From Enterocloster aldenensis (GTDB lineage: Bacteria > Bacillota > Clostridia > Lachnospirales > Lachnospiraceae), in NCBI RefSeq assembly GCF_003434055.1, contig NZ_QVEX01000002.1:1-62459 (forward strand): DNA of 62,459 nt, written 5' to 3'. Position numbers and translations under genes: made by a program. The notes beneath the pieces are model-generated. The model was not told the origin of the DNA. It did no database searches and saw only the letters and a list, made by a program, of their open reading frames with translations. Numbering within the stretch: the first letter of the stretch is position 1; each line of letters starts with the position of its first letter. Positions 18,174 through 24,662 of this stretch are shown here, one piece after another.

Positions 18174-19559
18174 ATGAGCCTTCTGATTAAAAATGGAACC
18201 ATTCTCACAGCTACCAGCGAATTCACAGGCGACCTCTACATTGAAGGAGAAACCATCCAACAGATTGGATACAACCTAAAGGCGGATGCTGACCGGATTG
18301 TGGATGCCACAGGCAGATACATACTGCCGGGAGGCGTGGATGAACATGTCCACTACGGCTCCTTTGGAGGACGGCTTTTTGAAACCGCCGAGGCAGCGGC
18401 CGTGGGCGGGACCACAACCATTGTGGACTTTGCACCGCAGGAAAAGGATGTGCCTCTTTTGGACGCCATCCGGCGGCAGGCCGCAAAGGCGGAGCATATC
18501 TCCTCTGTGGATTTTGCATTTCATGCAGTCATCATGGACCCCAAGGAATCTGTTTTTGAGGAAGTCAGGCATCTGCCGGAAGTGGGCGTGGCCACACTGA
18601 AACTGTTCATGGCATACAAAGGCACTTCTTTTTACTGCGACGACGAGGCAATCTTAAACGCCATGATGCGCGCCAAAGAAGCGGGTGTAACCATGATGGT
18701 CCACGCGGAAAATGCAGATATCATAACCATCCTGACAAACCATTATTTAAGCCAGGGAAAAACATCCCCTGTCTACCACTATCATGCGCGGCCTCCCATT
18801 GCGGAGGAAGAGGCAACCGGCCGTGCAATCGCACTGGCCAAGGCCGCTGACTGCCCCCTTTTCGTGGTTCACGTAAGCGCTAAGGAAGCCATGGAGGCAA
18901 TCCGTGAAGCACACAACCAGGGTTGGCCCATCTTTGGAGAAACCTGTACCCATTATCTGACCCTTACCACTGATTATCTTGACAAGCCTGGCTTTGAAGG
19001 CGCCAAATACATATGTTCGCCGCCTCTGCGGCCCCAGGAGCACGTGGACGCCATGTGGCATGCCGTGCGCGAAGGATGGCTTACTGCCGTGGGTTCCGAC
19101 CATTGCGCCCTGGACGGCGGTTATGAAGGGGCCAAGAAAAAGGGAACCAATTTCTCCAATGTCCCCAATGGCTGCCCCGGTGTCCAGGACCGTCTGGCCC
19201 TGCTGTGGACCTATGGTGTGTGTGCGGGAAAGATTACACGCCAGAAATTCGTGGAATTATTTGCAACCAATCCCGCCAAGGTGGTGGGGCTTCCCGGCAA
19301 AGGCGAACTGCGGGTGGGCGCTGATGCGGACATTGTCATCTTCGACCCTGAATGGAAGGGCGTGATTACCAACAAGGACAGCCTTCATGGAATTGATTAT
19401 GAGCCATTTGAAGGATTTGAAATCCAGGGACGCCCTGAACAGGTATATCTGCGCGGCAGGCTGGTGGCCCAAAATGGTGTGTTCGTTGGCGGACAGGGAG
19501 GGGGACAATGGCAGAAATGCCAGCCCTACGGCCTGTGTTATGATTATTATCACAAATAA
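18174..19559 (+). CDS. Dihydropyrimidinase / D-hydantoinase-like amidohydrolase
   Basis: Cyclic-amide hydrolase of the amidohydrolase superfamily, opening hydantoins or dihydropyrimidines to N-carbamoyl amino acids. Metal ligands are visible: HVH in GGVDEHVHYGSFG, the carbamylated Lys in VATLKLFMAYKG, His in MVHAEN and VVHVSAKEA, and Asp in AVGSDHCAL. The C-terminal GLPGKGELRVGADADIVIFDP is the usual beta-sandwich lead-in. 461 residues from an ATG with AAAGGAG 5 bases upstream. Directly follows the carbamoylsarcosine-amidase-like gene, which would use its N-carbamoyl product. Hydantoin, N-methylhydantoin or dihydrouracil are all possible substrates; true N-methylhydantoinases are usually a different ATP-dependent family. 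Confidence 0.86.
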   Translation: MSLLIKNGTILTATSEFTGDLYIEGETIQQIGYNLKADADRIVDATGRYILPGGVDEHVHYGSFGGRLFETAEAAAVGGTTTIVDFAPQEKDVPLLDAIRRQAAKAEHISSVDFAFHAVIMDPKESVFEEVRHLPEVGVATLKLFMAYKGTSFYCDDEAILNAMMRAKEAGVTMMVHAENADIITILTNHYLSQGKTSPVYHYHARPPIAEEEATGRAIALAKAADCPLFVVHVSAKEAMEAIREAHNQGWPIFGETCTHYLTLTTDYLDKPGFEGAKYICSPPLRPQEHVDAMWHAVREGWLTAVGSDHCALDGGYEGAKKKGTNFSNVPNGCPGVQDRLALLWTYGVCAGKITRQKFVELFATNPAKVVGLPGKGELRVGADADIVIFDPEWKGVITNKDSLHGIDYEPFEGFEIQGRPEQVYLRGRLVAQNGVFVGGQGGGQWQKCQPYGLCYDYYHK

Positions 19560-19590
19560 ATGACCCCTGCATAGTATCCATATGCCAAAA

Positions 19591-19686
19591 TAGGGTGTTG
19601 CAAAAGGCGGTCCTTCCACACTGCGCTTTATCTGCCACATGGCAGGTACTGATTCCGCGGTGGAGGCTGCCATCCTGCAACACCCC
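19591..19686. terminator. Long imperfect palindrome, bidirectional terminator candidate
   Basis: AGGGTGTTGCA near 19592 pairs with TGCAACACCCCT near 19675, and the centre CTGCCACATGGCAG pairs with itself. Internal GGCGGTCC/GGATGGC parts pair imperfectly. A T-rich run follows on the plus strand. It lies between the convergent hydantoinase-like and RidA genes. The size is unusual for a terminator and it may instead be a small dispersed repeat. Confidence 0.55.
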
Positions 19687-19698
19687 TTTTTATTTATA

Positions 19699-20067
19699 CT
19701 ATTTTACTGCAATGGCTTCAATCTCACAGAGCACGCCCTTTGGCAATGTCTTTACAGCCACACAGCTCCTGGCCGGCTTGGACACAAAATAACCTGCATA
19801 CACCTGGTTAAAGGCTGCAAAATCATCCATGTCCGCAAGGAAACAGGTGGTCTTAAATACCTTATCAAAACCGCTGCCCGCTGCTTCCAGGATGGCGCCC
19901 ACGTTCCTGCAGCTCTGTTCTGCCTGTGCTTCGATTCCCTGAGGGATGGTTTGGTCAGCCGGATCCACCGGGATCTGCCCCGACGTATAAACCAGGCCGT
20001 TCACCTCAAAGCCCTGGGAATACGGTCCGATTGCGCCCGGCGCCTTCTCTGTACTGATGATGTCCAT
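19699..20067 (-). CDS. ridA: RidA family reactive imine/enamine deaminase
   Basis: RidA hydrolyses 2-aminoacrylate and other imines released by pyridoxal-phosphate enzymes. The 122-residue sequence follows the family from end to end: STEKAPGAIGPYSQG, VYTSGQIPVDP, QAEQSCRNVGAILEAAG, FKTTCFLADMDDFAAFN, and the substrate-binding Arg in KPARSCVAV, ending with VLCEIEAIAV. It is convergent with the hydantoinase-like gene. RidA-like proteins are often found with pyrimidine or ureido-compound genes, so a link to the neighbouring pathway is possible but not shown. Confidence 0.93.
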   Translation of the reverse strand: MDIISTEKAPGAIGPYSQGFEVNGLVYTSGQIPVDPADQTIPQGIEAQAEQSCRNVGAILEAAGSGFDKVFKTTCFLADMDDFAAFNQVYAGYFVSKPARSCVAVKTLPKGVLCEIEAIAVK

Positions 20068-20191
20068 GTTAAAATACCTCCTCCTGCATTTGTTATGTTA
20101 TCGCGTTCACATTCAACTGTATTCATTATAGCAGATATGCCGCCTGTCTGCAAGGACAATTGGAAATACGTTGTTTTTTCCTCTGTTTTTA

Positions 20192-20220
20192 TGGACATCC
20201 ATATCCTCCGGTGCTATAAT
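20192..20220 (+). promoter_or_regulatory. Promoter of the YbaK/ProX-type gene
   Basis: TGGACA and TATAAT with a 17-bp spacer, 78 bases before the start codon. An AAGAGGTG ribosome site follows just before the ATG. Confidence 0.55.
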
Positions 20221-20298
20221 GATACTGATTTTTTGCGTCCTTACATTCAACTGAAATAACCTAATATCCATATAATCCATATAATAAGAGGTGCAGAA

Positions 20299-20895
20299 AT
20301 GACAGATACCAATAAAACCGCGGAATCACTCCCGCTCTATCACATTGACCATACATTATACCAGGGCCGTCCGGCTGACCTTTCCGGCCGTCTGGAGAAA
20401 GAAATCCGCGCATATGACCTGCTGGATTCCCTTGGCGTGCCTTATACCCGGGTGGACCATGATGCCCTTCCCACCATTGAGGCATGTCTGGAGGTGGACC
20501 GGCTTCTGGGCGCTGAAATCTGCAAGAACCTGTTCCTGCGCAATGCACAGAAAACCGAGTTCTACCTGCTTCTCATGCCAGGGAATAAAAAGTTCAAGAC
20601 CGCCGTGCTTTCCAAACAGATTGGAAGCGCCCGCCTTTCCTTTGGGGAACCTGATTTCATGGAACAGTTCATGGACCTTACGCCTGGTTCCGTCACGGTC
20701 CTGGGCCTGATGAACGATAAGGAAAACCGGGTCCGGCTGCTGATTGATAAGGATGTACTGGACAGCGGGTTCTTTGGCTGCCATCCCTGTATGAATACGT
20801 CCAGCATTTTGCTGCGCACCAGGGATTTAGTTGATAAAATACTGCCTGCCATGGGACATCCCTATACAGTTGTGGATCTGCCGTACGCGGAGTGA
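20299..20895 (+). CDS. Prolyl-tRNA editing (YbaK/ProX) protein
   Basis: Free-standing editing protein of the YbaK/INS superfamily, which hydrolyses mis-charged Ala-tRNA(Pro) or similar. Seen: LLDSLGVPYTRVDHDALPTIEAC, the core IGSARLSFGEP (with the conserved K upstream in NLFLRNAQKTEFYLLLMPG), LTPGSVTVLGLMND and GFFGCHPCMNTSSI. 198 residues, close to the ProX (C. sticklandii-type) size. It has its own promoter and terminator. The terminator arm reaches into the 3' end of the convergent histidine kinase gene. Confidence 0.9.
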   Translation: MTDTNKTAESLPLYHIDHTLYQGRPADLSGRLEKEIRAYDLLDSLGVPYTRVDHDALPTIEACLEVDRLLGAEICKNLFLRNAQKTEFYLLLMPGNKKFKTAVLSKQIGSARLSFGEPDFMEQFMDLTPGSVTVLGLMNDKENRVRLLIDKDVLDSGFFGCHPCMNTSSILLRTRDLVDKILPAMGHPYTVVDLPYAE

Positions 20896-20972
20896 GGCCG
20901 GAACCCATTCTGATTTAAGTTACAGGATGCCCCGCCAGGGGTTTTGCAAAAACTGAACATCGACATGCCGTA

Positions 20973-21040
20973 GGGCCGCGAAAAATGGAGTTGGACATAC
21001 TTAATAAGGTTGGACGAACTTAATTTTCCGGCCCTTTTTT
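20973..21040 (+). terminator. Rho-independent terminator with repeat-bearing loop
   Basis: GGGCCG(C)GAAAA at 20973 pairs with TTTTC-CGGCCC ending at 21034, then TTTTTT. The loop carries a 16-bp direct repeat, GTTGGACATACTTAAT and GTTGGACGAACTTAAT, 19 bases apart. The 3' arm and T-run code for the last residues (KKGPEN) of the convergent kinase. Confidence 0.7.
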
Positions 21041-22378
21041 GGAATGGATGAACGGAAAGCTTATCTGTGTCAGGAAAAATCCATCCTTCTGTCCGCTGTA
21101 AAAGCTTCCGCCGTGGTCCTCAATGATTTTGGCGCAGGTCTTAAGGCCGATTCCGGTACTCTCCTTTGCCTCTGCATCCTCTGCCACATAGTTGCCAAAA
21201 CAGATGATAAGACAATCTTCCCGCTGTTCATAGGATACGGTCACCGGCCGGTTCCTGTCCGCGTATTTTAACAGATTGGAAAAAATATTCCCGAATACCC
21301 GGCGGCACAGATTGATGTCCGCCAAAAGCCTGCAATTGATTTCATTGGAACTGCGCCTGATGTCAAAGCCCCCGCTCTCCATGTCAAAAAGACTCTCTTC
21401 CACGATTTGGCCCAGGAATTCAGCCCCATTGACCTCCTCTTTCTCAAGCGCCTCCCGCTCTCTTCCGTACACAATGAAGTACTCAAACAACTGATCAGAA
21501 AGTTCTTTAATCCGGTATGCCTTATCCCGGATGGAATTCAGATACTTTTCCTGCTTTTTGCTGTCTTCCTCCTTCCCCATCTGAAGAATGTCCACATATC
21601 CCAACAAGGAAGTCAGGGGGGTGCGCAGGTCATGGGACATGGCAGTGACCAGTTCACGGTTGGCCTTTCCCGCTTCCTCCTCCTTCTGCTGCCGTTCCTT
21701 AATGGCACAGCGCATGGCATCGATTTCCGATGCCAGGGAGGCAAGCTCATCCTTTCCCTTCACTGTAATCCGGTAATCCAGGTCCCCTCCTTTCAGTATC
21801 TGTATCTCCTGTTCCATCAAATCTATGTACCTGATTTTCCCGCGGATCATCATGACCAGGATCAGGGCAAATGCTGCCATGGATATGACGCCGCCCAGCA
21901 CACTGGCCACAGTATAGTAGCCGTACTCCGCATAATAACTGACTCCTGCCTGGGCTGTCCCGTCTGCAAATCTCACCTCATAGAGCCATGAAGTATCTTC
22001 CCATTCATTCATTTCCGGGACCATCACCATCACCTTGGCGTCATTGCTGTACCTGAACCTGCCGTCTTTATAAATGGTTATGAGAAGGTTTTTCTCTCCT
22101 GACGCCCACTTGTCCAGCATCTTACTGTCATCTGTGGACAGTCCGTTTTCCGTCACATATGCCTGAAGCCGCCCCACACACGCCTGTTCCCTCATGATTA
22201 TCCTGGCTTCACTGAAAAACGCCCTGTCCAGGATTCCAAAAAACAATGCATTAAGGGCCATGTAGAGAGCCAGTGAAACAAGGGCCGACACCACTGCCGC
22301 CAAGGCAAGCTCTGTCCCCAGCCTGCTGAAATTTCTTCTCCTACTCAATCCGGTACCCCTTTCCCCAAACATTGACAA
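21020..22378 (-). CDS. Sensor histidine kinase
   Basis: Two membrane helices (ALAAVVSALVSLALYMALNALFF near residues 25-50, and SVLGGVISMAAFALILVMMI near 160-180) flank an extracytoplasmic loop of about 110 residues; a HAMP-like linker, the H-box ELVTAMSHDLRTPLTSLLGYVDIL (quoted as MSHDLRTPLT), and the ATP lid GIGLKTCAKIIEDHGG follow. 452 residues from the first ATG, which overlaps the response regulator by 38 bases; a TTG at 22348 preceded by AAAGGGG is an alternative start. Pairs with the upstream regulator and, by position, with the ABC system at 23.3-28.2 kb. Confidence 0.92.
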   Translation of the reverse strand: MSMFGERGTGLSRRRNFSRLGTELALAAVVSALVSLALYMALNALFFGILDRAFFSEARIIMREQACVGRLQAYVTENGLSTDDSKMLDKWASGEKNLLITIYKDGRFRYSNDAKVMVMVPEMNEWEDTSWLYEVRFADGTAQAGVSYYAEYGYYTVASVLGGVISMAAFALILVMMIRGKIRYIDLMEQEIQILKGGDLDYRITVKGKDELASLASEIDAMRCAIKERQQKEEEAGKANRELVTAMSHDLRTPLTSLLGYVDILQMGKEEDSKKQEKYLNSIRDKAYRIKELSDQLFEYFIVYGREREALEKEEVNGAEFLGQIVEESLFDMESGGFDIRRSSNEINCRLLADINLCRRVFGNIFSNLLKYADRNRPVTVSYEQREDCLIICFGNYVAEDAEAKESTGIGLKTCAKIIEDHGGSFYSGQKDGFFLTQISFPFIHSKKGPEN

Positions 22379-23057
22379 TATACTTGGGATTCTTCGGGTC
22401 AGCCTCCAGTTTCCTGCGGAGATTCCTGATATGGACCATCACCGTATTATTGGCGCTGTAATAATAGGCTTCCCCCCAAACGCTCTCATAGATGTTCTCA
22501 ATGGTAAACAATTTACCCCGGTTGGACGCCAGCAGTAAAAGGATGCGGTATTCCAGATCCGTGAGAAGGATTTCCCGGCCGTTTTTCATGACCTCGTTAA
22601 ATGATTTCTGAATCACCAGGTCCTTGACAGCTATGGATTCCTCTCCGTCCTCCTCCTTTCCTTTATAGACATGGTACCGCCGTATCATGGCCTTTACCCT
22701 GGCCGCCAACTCTGCATAGGAAAATGGCTTTGACAGATAGTCATCACCTCCTGCCCCGAATCCCATGGTCTTGTCCGAATCCTGGGTACGGGCCGTGAGG
22801 AACAGGATGGGGGTATTTAACTTTCTCCGTATCTCTGCGCAGGCTGAGAATCCGTTTCGTCCCGGCATCATCACATCCAGTATGATCAGGTCAAATGTAT
22901 CGTCTGCCATGGACGCTGCCTGCTCCCCGTTCTCCGCCTCCATAACCTGGTACCCCTCGCTCTCCAGCAGGATCCTCACCACCTCCCGTATTTCCGGATC
23001 GTCATCTGCAAATAATATCTTCCGCCTGTCCAACCTGGCACCTCTCTTCCTATCCAT
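22341..23057 (-). CDS. OmpR/PhoB-family response regulator
   Basis: Receiver domain: acidic pair in ILFADDDPEIRE, phospho-Asp in FDLIILDVMMPGRNG (about residue 61), Thr in ILFLTART and Lys in YLSKPFS. C-terminal winged helix ending RNLRRKLEADPKNPKYIVNVWGKGYRIE quoted in part as VNVWGKGYRIE. 238 residues. Upstream on the minus strand TATAAT near 23186 is a likely -10. Overlaps the kinase, so both are translated together. A direct repeat of the type bound by OmpR proteins lies upstream of the ABC ATPase gene, suggesting the target. Confidence 0.94.
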   Translation of the reverse strand: MDRKRGARLDRRKILFADDDPEIREVVRILLESEGYQVMEAENGEQAASMADDTFDLIILDVMMPGRNGFSACAEIRRKLNTPILFLTARTQDSDKTMGFGAGGDDYLSKPFSYAELAARVKAMIRRYHVYKGKEEDGEESIAVKDLVIQKSFNEVMKNGREILLTDLEYRILLLLASNRGKLFTIENIYESVWGEAYYYSANNTVMVHIRNLRRKLEADPKNPKYIVNVWGKGYRIE

Positions 23058-23283
23058 TCTTCATAATCCCGCTGTATAACCGCTCTTCATAATTGCGGTT
23101 CATAACCACGCTCCATAATCCGCATATTATGTATCCATGTTCCTGGCATGGATGTCCTGTCTTGGTAAACTATCTTCCATTATAGCTCAGATACGCTGTC
23201 TCTTCCACCAAAACAGTCAGATGCATCCGGCTGTTTCATCCCGCTATTTCGTTCTGAGTTTTCCTGTCCTTATTTCCTGCCTG

Positions 23284-24660
23284 TCAGTCATGTTTGATTG
23301 CCTCCAGCGCTGAAATCCTCACTGCCTTGCTGGCCGGATAATAACCTGCCCCCACGCCCACCGCAATGGAAAACAGGACCGCAAACAGGGACAGCCACCA
23401 TGGTATCACGGACAGCCTGGAAGGAGCGCCCGCCATGTCCGCGTCCATGGCGCCTCCCATGACCATGGATGAGGATGCCATGCCTCCTGAAGTCATGTTC
23501 ATGATAAAAGATATGGCATAACTGAATACAGTCCCTGTCACTCCTCCCAAAAATCCGATAAAGCCTGCTTCCAGCAGGAATATCTTCCTTATGTCCCTGA
23601 CAAAGCATCCCAGGGATTTCATGACACCGATTTCCCTGGTCCGCTCAGATATGGACATAATCATGGTATTGGTGATACCCAGGGCTGCCACGAACAGGGA
23701 AATCGCACCCAGGCCGCCTAACATCATCTGCTTCTGCCTGGCCTCCTGCTCCATGGGTTTGCGGATGGTTTCCATGGAACTGGTCCGAAATCCCATACGT
23801 TTTATTTCCGCCTCCACCGCTGCCACCTGATTCATATCCTTAACCTTAACCAGGGCGCCTGAATACCCTTTTTTCCACTCCGGCTTCTTACCGCTCAGCC
23901 TGGCCTGCTGGTCCAATATGGTCTTAAGCATTTCCAGGTCCATGACAAGTCCCATGGACGTCTCCTCCCCTTTTCCGTAATCCTCCTTCATTCTTCCGGC
24001 GGCTTCCAGCTGGCGCGTGATTTTCTTATCATCCTCCTTATCGCTGCTGACATCCAATGTATAGGATGTGTTCAAGGCGTCAAAATACGGCTGGGGCTTC
24101 ACAGGCATCCCCCTTTCATCCAGGTCATCATATCCGCTGTACATATCAACCGTATTCCTGCCGGAAGGCCTCTTGGTATCCTCAAACATATAGGCAAAAT
24201 TCTCACCCACAAAGACGCCGTCCCTTCCCGCCTTGTCCCACGAACCCTCTGTCAGCTTATATCCCATTGCTCCGGCCGCCTTCACGTCAATGCCCACAAT
24301 GGTGGTGTAGGTGGACCTGTACCGGCGGTTTCTTCCTGCATACAGGGTAATGGGTATGTTTTCTGCCGTTAGTTTTGGAGTGACCGCTTCCACTGACTGC
24401 ATTTCCTTTAAGCGCCGGATTGCCTTGTTATCCAGCTTTGCCGAGCGGCTCCCTTTGCCCGCCGGATATACATTAATGATGGTCAGGTCCCCCATCTGGG
24501 CCAGCATGTTCTTCTGCGCCTCCTTCATTCCGATTCCAATGGATATCATGATGACCACGGAACAGCAGCCTATGATGACTCCCAATACAGTGAGAAAGGT
24601 CCTGCTCTTGTGTCGGGTCAGATTCTGGATACATATGGTGAGTAAGTCCTTTGTTTTCAT
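23284..24660 (-). CDS. MacB/FtsX-type ABC transporter permease
   Basis: 458 residues with one N-terminal helix (TFLTVLGVIIGCCSVVIMISIGIG), a large extracytoplasmic MacB-like domain (~residues 50-330), and three C-terminal helices with the FtsX motif SISERTREIGVMKSLGCFVRDI and GYYPASKAVRISALEAIKHD. This is the mechanotransmission type rather than a classical channel. It begins two bases after the 937-residue gene ends, in one operon with the ATPase. Similar to Vex-type or peptide-efflux systems in Firmicutes; the substrate cannot be read. Confidence 0.92.
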   Translation of the reverse strand: MKTKDLLTICIQNLTRHKSRTFLTVLGVIIGCCSVVIMISIGIGMKEAQKNMLAQMGDLTIINVYPAGKGSRSAKLDNKAIRRLKEMQSVEAVTPKLTAENIPITLYAGRNRRYRSTYTTIVGIDVKAAGAMGYKLTEGSWDKAGRDGVFVGENFAYMFEDTKRPSGRNTVDMYSGYDDLDERGMPVKPQPYFDALNTSYTLDVSSDKEDDKKITRQLEAAGRMKEDYGKGEETSMGLVMDLEMLKTILDQQARLSGKKPEWKKGYSGALVKVKDMNQVAAVEAEIKRMGFRTSSMETIRKPMEQEARQKQMMLGGLGAISLFVAALGITNTMIMSISERTREIGVMKSLGCFVRDIRKIFLLEAGFIGFLGGVTGTVFSYAISFIMNMTSGGMASSSMVMGGAMDADMAGAPSRLSVIPWWLSLFAVLFSIAVGVGAGYYPASKAVRISALEAIKHD

Positions 24661-24662
24661 GG

